The notes below the pieces were generated by a model. The model had not been told where the DNA came from and ran no database searches. It saw only the letters and a program-made list of their open reading frames with translations. A program made the translations under genes and the position numbers. Below, one piece after another: positions 44,638 to 53,891 of a stretch of 64,000 bases of DNA (position 1 is its first letter; every line of letters begins with the position of its first letter). Origin of the DNA: Erythrobacter fulvus (GTDB lineage Bacteria > Pseudomonadota > Alphaproteobacteria > Sphingomonadales > Sphingomonadaceae); NCBI RefSeq assembly GCF_028595285.1, contig NZ_JAQQXQ010000009.1:56447-120446 (forward strand). Direction: 5' to 3'.

Positions 44638-47280
44638 ATGGCCGCTTCCACTGCATCCAAGCCCACGCCGATGATGGCGCAATACCTCGCCTTGCGCGAG
44701 GAAGCGGGTGATGCGCTGCTGTTCTACCGGATGGGCGATTTCTTCGAGCTGTTCTTCGAGGACGCGCGCACCGCAGCCCAGATCCTCGACATCGCGCTTA
44801 CCACGCGCGGTGAACATATGGGCGAACCCATCCCGATGTGCGGCGTGCCGGTGCATTCGGCGGAAAGCTATCTTGCGCGGCTGATCAAGGCTGGATGCAG
44901 GGTTGCGATTGCCGAGCAGGTCGAAACCCCCGACGAAGCCAAGGCGCGGGCAAAGCGCGAAGGCACCCCTTCGTCCAAGGCGCTGGTCGGACGGGCGATC
45001 GTGCGACTGGTGACGGCGGGAACCCTGACCGAGGAAGCCTTGCTCGAACCGCGCCGCGCCAACATGCTGGTGGCGCTGGCCGAATTGCGCGGCAGCATCG
45101 GCATCGCCGCGGTCGATGTTTCAACCGGTGCGATGGTGCTGGAGGAATGCGATCCGGAAATGCTCGGCGCGGCGCTGGCACGCATTTCCCCCAGCGAAGT
45201 GGTGGTGCCCGAAGACTGGGCCCAAGGGCCTGATGCAGCAATATTCCGTCCCCGCAGCACCTTCGCCAGCGATACGGGCAGCGAACGCTTGCGCACGATC
45301 CATGGCGTGGCGACCCTCGATGCATTTGGCTCTTTTACCCGCGCAATGCTCGCGGCGGCCGGCGGCCTGATCGCCTATCTCGATCATGTCGGGCGCGGGA
45401 ATCTTCCGCTGCTGCTTCCCCCTGTGCTGCGCGAGACGCAGTCGGGGATGGCAATGGACGAGGCGACGCGGGCCAGCCTTGAAATTCTCCAGAATTCGAC
45501 CGGCGCGCGCGCGGGCAGTCTGATCGCTGCTGTCGATCGCTGCGTGACTGGCGCCGGTTCGCGGATCCTGGCCGAGGATCTCTCGGCTCCGCTGCTCGAT
45601 TCTGACCGGATCGAAGAACGCCTCGCGCTGGTGCAATTCTGGCGCGACCGTCCGATCGAACGCGCACAGCTGCGCGACGCCTTGCGCGCGATTCCCGATC
45701 TTGGCCGTGCGTTGGGCCGTGTTGTGGCCGGACGCGGGAGCCCGCGCGATCTCGGACAATTGCGCGACGGCCTTTCCGAAGCGATGCGGTTGCACCACTG
45801 GCTGACCGGCGCGCCCGATCGCCCGGCGATGCTCGATGCAATCCTCTCCCGCCTGACCGGCCACGGCGCCCTGACTGACCTGCTGTCGCGCGCGCTGGTG
45901 CCCACGCCGCCGACCGAGCGCAGTAATGGCGGCTTCATCGCCGACGGTTACGACGCCGCACTGGACGAATTGCGCGCGACGTCGGGCGATGCGCGCCGTG
46001 CGATCGCAGCGATGGAGGCGCGTTACCGCGACGAAACCGGCATCGCCACGCTCAAGATCCGCCACAACGGGGTGCTGGGTTATTTCATCGAGGTGTCCGC
46101 ACGCCACGCCGACCGTCTGATGGCGCCAGACAGCGGCTTTACCCATCGGCAGACGATGAAGGATGCGATACGCTTCAACTCGCTCAAACTACACGAGGAA
46201 GCGGCCCGCATTGCCGAAGCCGGCGGTCATGCGTTGGCCGCGGAAGAGGCGCATTTCGAGGAACTGGTTGCCGAGGTGGTCGCGGCGCGCGAAGCGATAG
46301 CGGCTACTGCCGCTGCGCTGGCCCGGCTCGATGTCGGGGCGGCCAATGCCGAACGTGCAACCGAGGGCGACTGGTGTCGTCCCGAGATCACCGAGGATAC
46401 GGGCCTCGCAATCAAGGGCGGACGGCACCCGGTGGTCGAAGCTGCCTTGGCGAAGGCAGGGGAGCGCTTTGTCGCCAATAACTGCACGCTGGGTGAGGAT
46501 GATCGCCTATGGCTGATCGGCGGGCCGAACATGGGCGGCAAATCAACCTTCCTGCGGCAGAACGCGCTGATCGTGCTGCTCGCACAGGCCGGCTGCTTCG
46601 TCCCTGCGGAAAGCGCCCGGATCGGCCTCGTCGACCGCCTTTTCAGCCGGGTCGGCGCAGCAGACAATCTTGCGCGCGGGCGATCGACTTTCATGGTCGA
46701 AATGGTCGAGACTGCTGCCATCCTTGCCCAAGCCACTGGCAGAAGCTTCGTGATCCTCGACGAGGTCGGCCGCGGTACATCGACCTATGACGGGTTGGCG
46801 CTGGCCTGGGCGGTGGCCGAAGCGGTGCACACGCAGATCCGCTGCCGCTGCCTTTTCGCGACCCATTACCACGAACTGGCCCGGCTGGCCGAAACCTGCG
46901 AGGCGCTTTCGCTCCACCATGTCCGCGCGCGGGAATGGCAGGGCGATCTGGTGCTTCTGCATGAACTCGCCGAAGGTCCGGCGGATCGTTCCTACGGGCT
47001 CGCGGTGGCACGCCTTGCGGGCGTGCCTGCGTCCGTCGTCAACCGCGCCAAGTCGGTGCTCGAGAAGCTGGAGGCAACCCGCGAGGCAACCGGCGGGATC
47101 GCTGCGGGCCTGGGCGATCTGCCATTATTCGCCGCGATGAGAGCCGAACCCGCCCCGGCCTCGGCCGAGCAGCAACTCGCGGACGCGCTGCAGGACGCCG
47201 ATCTAGATGCGTTAACCCCGCGAGAAGCGCTCGATCTGCTTTACGAATGGAAGCGGGCCCTGCCCCGCCGGAACGGCTGA
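44638..47280 (+). CDS. mutS: DNA mismatch repair protein MutS
   Basis: This 880-aa mismatch recognition protein has the F-x-E mismatch-binding motif in RMGDFFELFFEDA (residues about 32-44). The ATPase has Walker A GPNMGGKSTFLRQ (about 625) and the Walker B segment FVILDEVGRGTSTYDG. The core and clamp regions and the HTH region RSYGLAVARLAGVP follow. The length is normal. No mutL is nearby. Confidence 0.98.
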   Translation: MAASTASKPTPMMAQYLALREEAGDALLFYRMGDFFELFFEDARTAAQILDIALTTRGEHMGEPIPMCGVPVHSAESYLARLIKAGCRVAIAEQVETPDEAKARAKREGTPSSKALVGRAIVRLVTAGTLTEEALLEPRRANMLVALAELRGSIGIAAVDVSTGAMVLEECDPEMLGAALARISPSEVVVPEDWAQGPDAAIFRPRSTFASDTGSERLRTIHGVATLDAFGSFTRAMLAAAGGLIAYLDHVGRGNLPLLLPPVLRETQSGMAMDEATRASLEILQNSTGARAGSLIAAVDRCVTGAGSRILAEDLSAPLLDSDRIEERLALVQFWRDRPIERAQLRDALRAIPDLGRALGRVVAGRGSPRDLGQLRDGLSEAMRLHHWLTGAPDRPAMLDAILSRLTGHGALTDLLSRALVPTPPTERSNGGFIADGYDAALDELRATSGDARRAIAAMEARYRDETGIATLKIRHNGVLGYFIEVSARHADRLMAPDSGFTHRQTMKDAIRFNSLKLHEEAARIAEAGGHALAAEEAHFEELVAEVVAAREAIAATAAALARLDVGAANAERATEGDWCRPEITEDTGLAIKGGRHPVVEAALAKAGERFVANNCTLGEDDRLWLIGGPNMGGKSTFLRQNALIVLLAQAGCFVPAESARIGLVDRLFSRVGAADNLARGRSTFMVEMVETAAILAQATGRSFVILDEVGRGTSTYDGLALAWAVAEAVHTQIRCRCLFATHYHELARLAETCEALSLHHVRAREWQGDLVLLHELAEGPADRSYGLAVARLAGVPASVVNRAKSVLEKLEATREATGGIAAGLGDLPLFAAMRAEPAPASAEQQLADALQDADLDALTPREALDLLYEWKRALPRRNG

Positions 47281-47293
47281 AATCCACCAAAGC

Positions 47294-47301
47294 TTAACCA
47301 C
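47294..47301 (+). promoter_or_regulatory. CtrA-type half-site TTAACCAC
   Basis: TTAACCAC, one base off TTAACCAT, lies 21 nt before the small anchored-protein gene. It is a weak candidate. Confidence 0.25.
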
Positions 47302-47321
47302 CACTGTGCTATCGCACGGCC

Positions 47322-47804
47322 ATGTCGAACGGACCTTTAGCCAATAGCAAATATGCGCTTGTCTTTGCGGCGGTGACGATTGTCGGCGCGGTGGTGATGG
47401 TTGGCCCGAAGGACGGCGGCGGTATGCTGAGTCGTCTGGCTACAACTTCTGCCCCGCAGCAGGACGTTGCCAGCGAGGCCCCGAAACCTGTCCGCAAAAA
47501 GCCGGAGCAGATCGTGGAACCGCTCGATCCGGCGAGTGGCTGGGGTAATCCAAGCGCTCCGGTTTTCGACGATTATGATGCTGCCCCGGAAGAGGAGGAG
47601 GAGGCGGCGGACACGGTCACAGAGCCCGAACCGGTGTCCAACCCCCGCTATGAACCGGCGCGTCGCGGTCCATATGTCGCAAGGCCGTCAGGCCCGATCG
47701 GATTACCGGTCGTTGCAGACAATCCCGGAATCGTCGAGCCGGGCGAGGACGACGCTGCGGAACGCGCGGCGTTGCGGCGCCCGCCGGTACCGCCGTCGCT
47801 TTAA
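47322..47804 (+). CDS. Small membrane-anchored Pro/Glu-rich protein, unknown
   Basis: This 160-aa protein has one N-terminal transmembrane segment (residues about 10-28: YALVFAAVTIVGAVVMVG). The rest is a periplasmic tail rich in Pro, Glu, Asp and Val, probably disordered. No domain is recognised. It lies 41 nt after mutS on the same strand and is convergent with the HBDH gene, 5 nt away. Confidence 0.65.
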   Translation: MSNGPLANSKYALVFAAVTIVGAVVMVGPKDGGGMLSRLATTSAPQQDVASEAPKPVRKKPEQIVEPLDPASGWGNPSAPVFDDYDAAPEEEEEAADTVTEPEPVSNPRYEPARRGPYVARPSGPIGLPVVADNPGIVEPGEDDAAERAALRRPPVPPSL

Positions 47805-47809
47805 GGGGC

Positions 47810-48679
47810 CTACCGGGTCGGAACCGGCGCTTCGCCCGTATAATCATAGAACCCGCGCCCGGTCTTGCGGCCGAGCCAACCGGCCTCGACATACTTCACC
47901 AGCAGCGGTGCCGGGCGATACTTGCTGTCGCGCGTGGTCTTGTAGAGCACCTTGATGATGTCGAGGCAGGTATCGAGCCCGACGAAATCGGCCAGCTGCA
48001 ACGGGCCCATCGGATGGTTGAGGCCGAGACGACAGCCTTTGTCGATATCCTCGATCCCCGCGGTCGACTGGCCGAGCACGAACACCGCCTCGTTGATCAT
48101 CGGCAGCAGAATGCGGTTGACGACGAAACCGGGCTCGTCCTGGCTCAGCACCACTTCCTTGCCCAACCCGCGCGCGAAGGCGGTGACGCGGTCGGTGGTT
48201 TCCTTCGACGTGGCGAGACCGGGGATCACCTCGATCAGGCCCATCACCGGGACAGGGTTGAAGAAGTGCAGGCCGATGAAACGCGCCGGATCGGGCGAGT
48301 GGTTGGCCATGCGGGTAATCGGGATCGAGGATGTGTTCGACGCCATCACGGCGTCCGCGTTCAGCACCTTGCCAGCCGCCTCGAAAATCGCGTTCTTGAT
48401 CTCCTCGCGCTCGGTAGCGGCTTCGACGATCAGATCGGCATCGGCCATCGGGCTATAGTCGGCGACCGGAGTAATGCGGGCCAGCAGCGCCTCGGCCTCC
48501 GCGGCCTCGATCTTGCCGCGGCCCATCAGCTTTACCAGCGCCTTTTCGATATTCGCCTTGCCCGCTTCTGCACGGGCCAGATCCACGTCGGAGAGCATGA
48601 CAGTCATGCCATGGGCGGCGACGGTCTGGGCGATGCCGGTTCCCATCTGACCGGCGCCGATGACGGCGATGTTGCGCAT
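47810..48679 (-). CDS. 3-hydroxybutyryl-CoA dehydrogenase
   Basis: This 289-aa enzyme oxidises 3-hydroxyacyl-CoA with NAD(P). The N-terminal Rossmann motif [19 protein letters not shown], the catalytic region [14 protein letters not shown] and the C-terminal domain [17 protein letters not shown] fit the HBDH/PaaH family. The start is at 48679 (MRNIAV). In this genome it may link PHB or butyrate metabolism to the CoA-transferase operon upstream, but they are not in one unit. Confidence 0.92.
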   Translation of the reverse strand: MRNIAVIGAGQMGTGIAQTVAAHGMTVMLSDVDLARAEAGKANIEKALVKLMGRGKIEAAEAEALLARITPVADYSPMADADLIVEAATEREEIKNAIFEAAGKVLNADAVMASNTSSIPITRMANHSPDPARFIGLHFFNPVPVMGLIEVIPGLATSKETTDRVTAFARGLGKEVVLSQDEPGFVVNRILLPMINEAVFVLGQSTAGIEDIDKGCRLGLNHPMGPLQLADFVGLDTCLDIIKVLYKTTRDSKYRPAPLLVKYVEAGWLGRKTGRGFYDYTGEAPVPTR

Positions 48680-48756
48680 GGGTGTTTTCCTTCGCAAGTG
48701 CAGCAAGGCGCCCGCCCTAGCGGGGAAGATCACGCCTGACTATAGCGATTAGCGCC

Positions 48757-49332
48757 CTACCTATTCTGGCCAGGCACCCACTTCACATCCGTGCGGCCAT
48801 CGTCATTCGCCACGCGGGCAAGCACGAAAAGCAGGTCTGATAGGCGGTTGATATAGGCCAGCGCCGCCGGATTAACCGGAGTCTCGCCTGCCAGCGCAAC
48901 CATGGCGCGTTCCGCCGCGCGGGTCGTGGCGCGGGCGACATGAATGCGCGCCGCTGCCTCGGTGCCACCCGGAAGCACGAAGCTGGTCAGCGGTTCAAGC
49001 CGATCGTTGAGCGCATCGATCTGTGCTTCGAGCCATTCGGCCTGTGCCGGGACAATCCGCAGCACCATTTCCGAAGGGGTGAAGTCATCATCCGCGGCCG
49101 GCGTGGCAAGGTCGGCGCCAAGGTCGAACAGGTCGTTCTGCACCCGCGTCAGAAGTGCGCGATCGCCATCTTCGGTGATCGCGCAGACGGCGAGCCCTAT
49201 CGCGCTGTTCGCCTCGTCCACCTGGCCCATCGCATTGATCCGGGCAGAGAATTTCGGACAGCGCGAACCATCGACAAGGCCCGTCGTCCCGTCATCACCG
49301 GTGCGGGTGTAGATGCGGTTGAGCTTCACCAT
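48757..49332 (-). CDS. Cob(I)alamin adenosyltransferase, PduO type
   Basis: This 191-aa ATP:cob(I)alamin adenosyltransferase makes adenosylcobalamin. The conserved N-terminus is YTRTGDDGTTGLVDG, and RATTRAAERAMVAL and INRLSDLLFVLARV are PduO signatures. It lies upstream of HBDH and downstream of the HIG1 gene, on the same strand with a 12-nt gap on that side. No other cobalamin gene is in the window. Confidence 0.92.
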   Translation of the reverse strand: MVKLNRIYTRTGDDGTTGLVDGSRCPKFSARINAMGQVDEANSAIGLAVCAITEDGDRALLTRVQNDLFDLGADLATPAADDDFTPSEMVLRIVPAQAEWLEAQIDALNDRLEPLTSFVLPGGTEAAARIHVARATTRAAERAMVALAGETPVNPAALAYINRLSDLLFVLARVANDDGRTDVKWVPGQNR

Positions 49333-49344
49333 GACGCGAAGCGA

Positions 49345-49575
49345 TCAGCGAGAAACCGCGAGAATGATCGCAACCACCACGATCGCCAGCGCCTGATACT
49401 TGATCCGCGCGAACATCGCCTTGTTCTGCAGCAGCTGCATTTCGGTCACGGTTTCAGCTTCGCCGCTTTCAAGGTCGATCTTGGTCGTCTTGAGGAAAGC
49501 CACGATCCCGCGGATCAGCGAATAGGCGACCAGCCCCATCAGGACGAGCAGCACGGCGATGAGAAAATATGTCAT
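49345..49575 (-). CDS. HIG1-domain-like twin-transmembrane protein
   Basis: This 76-aa protein has two transmembrane helices (residues about 4-24 and 56-74) separated by a hydrophilic loop with KTTKIDLESGEAE. The segment QLLQNKAMFARIKYQALAIVVVAI matches bacterial HIG1-domain proteins. The loop position and length fit that family. A role near respiratory complexes is known for mitochondrial HIG1 but not shown here. Confidence 0.8.
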   Translation of the reverse strand: MTYFLIAVLLVLMGLVAYSLIRGIVAFLKTTKIDLESGEAETVTEMQLLQNKAMFARIKYQALAIVVVAIILAVSR

Positions 49576-49599
49576 GCTATCTTAATGGGCCCTTGCGCG

Positions 49600-50430
49600 T
49601 CAGGTTCCAAGCCGCAAATGACGCAAGCGCAGTTGCTCGGCAAGCATTCTGCCATCCTCGCCCGCCTGCCGCCGCTCTGCCAGCGCGGGCGAACCGCGGC
49701 GTTTGGCGAGCTTCTGGCCGCTGTCGTCTGTCAGCAGCGCGTGGTGATGCCAGCGCGGCACCGGCAATCCGAACAAGGCCTGCAAGGTGCGGTGGACATG
49801 GCTTGGCGCGAATAGATCGGCCCCGCGGGTCACCAGTGTCACCCCGTCTGCCGCATCGTCGAGCGTAACGGCGAGGTGGTAGCTGGCAGGCAAGTCCTTG
49901 CGCACCAGCACCACATCGCCCAACCCGCCAAGATCAACGGGGATCGTACCGGCCAGATCGTCCTCCCACGTGAGCGGTCCGACCTCCGCGAGCGCCTTTT
50001 CGGTATCGAGCCGCCATGCCGCGGGACGTGCCGGATCGGGCCCAGTGCGTTTGCAGGTGCCAGGATAGATCAGGCCATCGGTTCCCTCGCTCGCCCCCGC
50101 CGCCTCAATCTCTTTGCGGGTGCAGGTGCAGGGATAGAGCAGGCCGCATTCTTTCAACGCCTCGGCCGCAGCAGCGTAGGTTGCCAGCCGGGTCGATTGC
50201 GCGGGGACTTCCTCCCATTCGAGCCCCAGCCATTCGAGATCACGGCGGAATTCGTCGGCAAGGTCGGGGCGGGAACGCGGCCCGTCGATATCCTCGATCC
50301 GCAGCAGGAACCGGCCGCCACCCGCCTGCGCCAGATCATGGGCCACGATCGCGCTCAGCGCATGGCCGAGATGCAGTGGCCCGTTGGGGCTCGGCGCGAA
50401 ACGGGTCACGGGAGGCGGGCGTCCGTTCAT
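49600..50430 (-). CDS. gluQ: Glutamyl-queuosine tRNA(Asp) synthetase
   Basis: This 276-aa truncated glutamyl-tRNA synthetase homologue attaches Glu to queuosine of tRNA-Asp. It has RFAPSPNGPLHLGHALSA with the class I HIGH-type motif and KLAKR in place of KMSKS. The zinc-binding region has Cys in YPCTCTRKEI. The tRNA-binding C-terminal domain of GltX is missing, as expected. The start MNGRPPPV is at 50430; MGRAMNGR at 50442 is possible. Confidence 0.93.
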   Translation of the reverse strand: MNGRPPPVTRFAPSPNGPLHLGHALSAIVAHDLAQAGGGRFLLRIEDIDGPRSRPDLADEFRRDLEWLGLEWEEVPAQSTRLATYAAAAEALKECGLLYPCTCTRKEIEAAGASEGTDGLIYPGTCKRTGPDPARPAAWRLDTEKALAEVGPLTWEDDLAGTIPVDLGGLGDVVLVRKDLPASYHLAVTLDDAADGVTLVTRGADLFAPSHVHRTLQALFGLPVPRWHHHALLTDDSGQKLAKRRGSPALAERRQAGEDGRMLAEQLRLRHLRLGT

Positions 50431-50464
50431 CGCTCTGCCCATGCCACAGGACATTTTGTTTCGC

Positions 50465-50500
50465 TATCCACAGGCTCTCCACAAGCTCTCCCTGTGGATA
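50465..50500. promoter_or_regulatory. Inverted DnaA-box-like palindrome
   Basis: TATCCACAGG and CCTGTGGATA form a perfect 10-bp inverted repeat with a 16-nt spacer that contains TCCACAAG. Each arm (cTATCCACA and gTATCCACA) is one base off the DnaA-box TTATCCACA. The site lies between gluQ and the HNH gene. It could be a DnaA regulatory site. Confidence 0.45.
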
Positions 50501-50572
50501 CCCACCCTGTCACGGGTTTGACTCTTTGGCCTGTCAGTTCAGGATGCAGTCAATCAGGGAGGAACGCGCACA

Positions 50573-51181
50573 GTGTTCAATGCCGAACTGATCGAGAAAG
50601 CAGCCCGGTTTCGCGGCGTCGACGAAGACCCGACGCGAAACCTGTCTGCCTGTCCTGCGCTGGTGCTGAACGCGGACTATACGCCGCTGTCCTACTACCC
50701 CCTCAGCCTGTGGCCTTGGCAAACCGCGATCAAGGCGGTGTTCCTTGATCGGGTGGACATCGTCGCCAGCTATGGCCGCGAAGTGCACTCCCCCAGCCTC
50801 GACATGAAGATCCCCAGCGTCATCGCGCTCAGGCAATATGTGAAGCAGAACGAATTTCCTGCTTTCACCCGCTTCAACGTCTTCCTGCGCGACCGCTTCC
50901 AATGCCAGTATTGCGGCAGCCACGAACATCTGACCTTCGATCACGTTGTCCCGCGCCGACTGGGCGGACGCACCACGTGGGAAAACATCATCACCGCCTG
51001 CGCGCCATGCAACATGAAGAAAGGCGGACGCACGCCGAAGCAAGCCGGAATGCCCGTGCACCAGTCTCCGATCCGTCCGACCAGTTGGCAATTGCAGCAA
51101 TACGGCAAGCAATTCCCGCCCAATTACCTGCACGAGACTTGGCGTGACTGGCTTTACTGGGATGTCGAGCTGGAGGCGTAA
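50573..51181 (+). CDS. HNH endonuclease family protein
   Basis: This 202-aa protein has an HNH nuclease domain in its C-terminal half: FQCQYCG, LTFDHVVPRRLGG and NIITACAPCNMKKGG. The two CxxC pairs should bind zinc. The N-terminus (NADYTPLSYYPLSLWPWQTAIKA) is typical of a conserved family near housekeeping genes. The start is GTG 50573 with GGGAGGAA upstream. No methylase or restriction partner is near. The DNA target is unknown. Confidence 0.9.
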   Translation: MFNAELIEKAARFRGVDEDPTRNLSACPALVLNADYTPLSYYPLSLWPWQTAIKAVFLDRVDIVASYGREVHSPSLDMKIPSVIALRQYVKQNEFPAFTRFNVFLRDRFQCQYCGSHEHLTFDHVVPRRLGGRTTWENIITACAPCNMKKGGRTPKQAGMPVHQSPIRPTSWQLQQYGKQFPPNYLHETWRDWLYWDVELEA

Positions 51182-51193
51182 GGCTGCACCGGA

Positions 51194-51799
51194 TCAGTCG
51201 GTATTTTCCTTCGCGACCAGATTGTCCCACGCTTCCCAACTTATGGCCCGCCCCGGATAGGCGACGTTATCGAACGGCCAACTCTCGGCGATCCATTGCC
51301 GGGTCCAGGCGTAGAGTTCGGCATCGAAACCAGCGTCGTACTCGGCTTTTGTGACCCAGAGCCGGACCACCGCATCATACCCGTCGACCTTGCTGGGATA
51401 GACATAAACACACCCCCGCTCGCGGGTGCCGTCCGGAGTCAGGACTGCGTAGGCGAAGGATTCGCGCCGGACGAACCGACCTTGCTCGGTCTCCATATCC
51501 ACCATCGCCTCGGCCGCGGTAATGCCTTCGCGCGGCCAGCCCGTGCTACGAGTGAAGGTCTGCTGGAGATGAGTGATCGAGCCCATGTAGGCCTGATAGT
51601 CGAGATCAACCAATTCGGGACCGAGCGGGACAAGCTTGAACCCCGGCCCTTCGACCTGTGTCGGAACCGCGAATTCCGGGGCAACAAAAGACGCCTGCGG
51701 CACCGCCATTTCGGACTGCGGCTCCTGTGCGAAGGCCGGAGCAGCGGTTAGCGTCACCAGCGTCAGGGCAAGAGCGGCGGGGAATGGTGTGGGTGGCAT
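51194..51799 (-). CDS. Secreted protein of unknown function
   Basis: This 201-aa protein has a signal peptide ending APAFA near residue 24. A middle region (YPSKVDGYDAVVRLWVTKAEYDAGFDAELY, in pieces) and WPFDNVAYPGRAISW are reminiscent of small conserved secreted/GNAT-like proteins, but I cannot assign it. The start at 51799 has AAAGGACAA upstream. It lies downstream of kynU with a hairpin (51815-51830) between. Confidence 0.6.
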   Translation of the reverse strand: MPPTPFPAALALTLVTLTAAPAFAQEPQSEMAVPQASFVAPEFAVPTQVEGPGFKLVPLGPELVDLDYQAYMGSITHLQQTFTRSTGWPREGITAAEAMVDMETEQGRFVRRESFAYAVLTPDGTRERGCVYVYPSKVDGYDAVVRLWVTKAEYDAGFDAELYAWTRQWIAESWPFDNVAYPGRAISWEAWDNLVAKENTD

Positions 51800-51814
51800 T
51801 TCTTGTCCTTTGCT

Positions 51815-51830
51815 GGGCCGGAAGCGGCCC
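51815..51830 (-). terminator. Hairpin after kynU
   Basis: The GGGCCG/CGGCCC stem with a GAAG loop lies between the kynU stop and the next gene. There is no T-run. Confidence 0.3.
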
Positions 51831-51840
51831 GGACGCAAGC

Positions 51841-53064
51841 TTACGTCACCGCTGCCCGTTGACGGAATTCGTCACTTTGCCACTCCTCATTCGCCAGCAC
51901 CTCGGCGAGGTGGCGCGCGGCGGCGGCGATGTCGGCAAAGGACAGATAGGCGGGCGCGAAGCCCAGCCGCAGCACATCGGGATCGCGGAAATCGCCGATC
52001 ACCCCGCGCGCGATCAGCGCCTGACAGATCGCGTAGGCTTGCGGGTGACGAAACGAAAGCTGGCTGCCGCGCGCGCCGCTGTCAGCCGGGCTGACGCATT
52101 CGAGCACAACGCCATGATCCTTCAGACTGGCAAGGAAGAATTCGGAAAGCGCCTGGGATTTCTGGAAGAGTCGCTCCACCCCGATTTCGGCGATCAGTTC
52201 CACCCCGACTTCAAGTGCTGCCAACCCCAGCACCGGCGAGGTGCCACACAACAACTGCTCGATCCCGGGCGCGGATGCATAATCGTCGGAGAAGGCGAAA
52301 GGCGCGGCATGGCCGAACCAGCCGGTCAGCGGCTGCTTTAGGCTCGCATGGTGCCGTTCGGCAACAAAGGCGAAAGCCGGTGCGCCCGGCCCGCCACACA
52401 GATACTTGTAACCGCAACCGACCGCGAAATCGGCCTGCGCTGCATTAAGGCCCACTGGCAACGCCCCTGTCGAATGCGACAGATCCCACAGCACCAGCGC
52501 CCCTGCCTCATGCGCAGCGCGGGTCAGTGCGACCATGTCGTGCATTGCGCCGGTCTTGTAATGGACATGCGTGAGCAGCAGCAGCGCCACGTCACCATCC
52601 AGAGCATCGGTCAGCCTGTCCCGCTCCGCCAGCCGTCGTTCGGCAAGGCCCTGCTGTTCCAGCCCCGCGATCATGTAAAGATCGGTCGGGAAATTGCCCG
52701 GCTCGGACAGGATTACCTTGCGTCCGGGCCGCATCTGCAGCGCGGCGGCGATCAGCTTGAACAGGTTCACCGAGGTCGAATCGCAGGCTATCACTTCGTG
52801 CGGCGCAGCCCCGATCAGCGGCGCGATCTTGCCGCCGATCCGGCCTGCGGCCTCGAACCAGCCTGCGCTGTTCCACGACCGGATCAGCCCTTCGCCCCAT
52901 TCATGCTCGACGACACACCGTACCGCCGCGGGCGTCGCCTTGGGCAGTGCGCCAAGCGAATTGCCATCGAGATAGATTACGCCCTCCGGCAGCGTGAAAC
53001 GCTCGCGATAAGCTGCCAAGGGATCGGCGGCGTCGAACTCTGCGGCGCGTTGTTCAGGGGTCAT
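51841..53064 (-). CDS. kynU: Kynureninase
   Basis: This 407-aa PLP enzyme cleaves kynurenine to anthranilate and alanine. YLDGNSLGALPKATPAAV at the N-terminus and the PLP-lysine region GCGYKYLCGGPGAPAFA are typical, as is LWDLSHSTGALPV. It overlaps kynA by 4 bp (ATGA), so the two are cotranscribed. Kynurenine formamidase is not adjacent. Confidence 0.95.
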   Translation of the reverse strand: MTPEQRAAEFDAADPLAAYRERFTLPEGVIYLDGNSLGALPKATPAAVRCVVEHEWGEGLIRSWNSAGWFEAAGRIGGKIAPLIGAAPHEVIACDSTSVNLFKLIAAALQMRPGRKVILSEPGNFPTDLYMIAGLEQQGLAERRLAERDRLTDALDGDVALLLLTHVHYKTGAMHDMVALTRAAHEAGALVLWDLSHSTGALPVGLNAAQADFAVGCGYKYLCGGPGAPAFAFVAERHHASLKQPLTGWFGHAAPFAFSDDYASAPGIEQLLCGTSPVLGLAALEVGVELIAEIGVERLFQKSQALSEFFLASLKDHGVVLECVSPADSGARGSQLSFRHPQAYAICQALIARGVIGDFRDPDVLRLGFAPAYLSFADIAAAARHLAEVLANEEWQSDEFRQRAAVT

Positions 53065-53852
53065 ATCGCGGTCCTCACGCTCAGCAGTTCGGGGAAGAAC
53101 GCCTGTTTCAGCACCCCTTCGAGATAGGGCACGCCCGGGGTTCCGCCCGTACCGCGCTTGAAGCCGATGATCCGCTCCACAGTCTTCAGATGGCCGAACC
53201 GCCAGCGCTGGAAATGGTATTCAAGATCGACCAGCTTTTCCGCGAGTTCGTAGAGATCCCAGTGCGCCTGCGGATCGCGATAGATTGCCGCCCACGCCGC
53301 CTCGACGCTGGCATTGTGAACATAAGGGGACGCCGGCTCGCGGCTCAGCAAGTCCGGGTCGATGTCGAACCCGCGCCGAGCCAACAGACGGATCGCCGCG
53401 TCATACAGGCTCGCCCGCCCACACTCGGTCTCCAGCCGTTCGGCCCAGTCCTCGTTGCCCTTGTGAAGCTTGATATGCTTGCCGTCGCGACCGCCCAGCA
53501 TGAATTCCATCATCCGGTATTGCGCCGACTGGAACCCGCTCGACGCGCCCAGATGCGGGCGGATCGCGGAATAATCGTGCGGGGTCATGGTGCTGAGCAC
53601 ATCCCAGCTCTGGATCAGCTGCTGCTGCGCGCGCGCCACCCGCGCCAGCATCTTGAAGGCGGGCCGCAGATTGTCAGCTTCAATTGCTGCGCGCGCGGCG
53701 GTGAGTTCGTGGAGGCACAGCTTCAGCCACAGCTCGCTCGCCTGATGGACGATGATGAACAGCAATTCGTCATGCGCATCCGACGCAGGGTGCTGAGCCG
53801 CAAGAATGCGGTCGAGATCGAGATAGCTCGCGTAGGTCACTTTTTCGGCCAT
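53061..53852 (-). CDS. kynA: Tryptophan 2,3-dioxygenase
   Basis: This 263-aa heme dioxygenase opens the tryptophan indole ring. The active-site segments HDELLFIIVHQASELWLKL, and GASSGFQSAQYRMMEFMLGG are conserved. The start is at 53852. It overlaps the downstream kynU, forming a two-gene tryptophan degradation operon. Confidence 0.95.
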   Translation of the reverse strand: MAEKVTYASYLDLDRILAAQHPASDAHDELLFIIVHQASELWLKLCLHELTAARAAIEADNLRPAFKMLARVARAQQQLIQSWDVLSTMTPHDYSAIRPHLGASSGFQSAQYRMMEFMLGGRDGKHIKLHKGNEDWAERLETECGRASLYDAAIRLLARRGFDIDPDLLSREPASPYVHNASVEAAWAAIYRDPQAHWDLYELAEKLVDLEYHFQRWRFGHLKTVERIIGFKRGTGGTPGVPYLEGVLKQAFFPELLSVRTAI

Positions 53853-53891
53853 GGTGGCCGCGGTCCTAGCGCGGTGCGACCGTCGAGGAAA

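Noticed and set aside
50431..50572. Possible replication origin
   Set aside because: Only two DnaA-box-like arms, no AT-rich unwinding region and no replication genes nearby.
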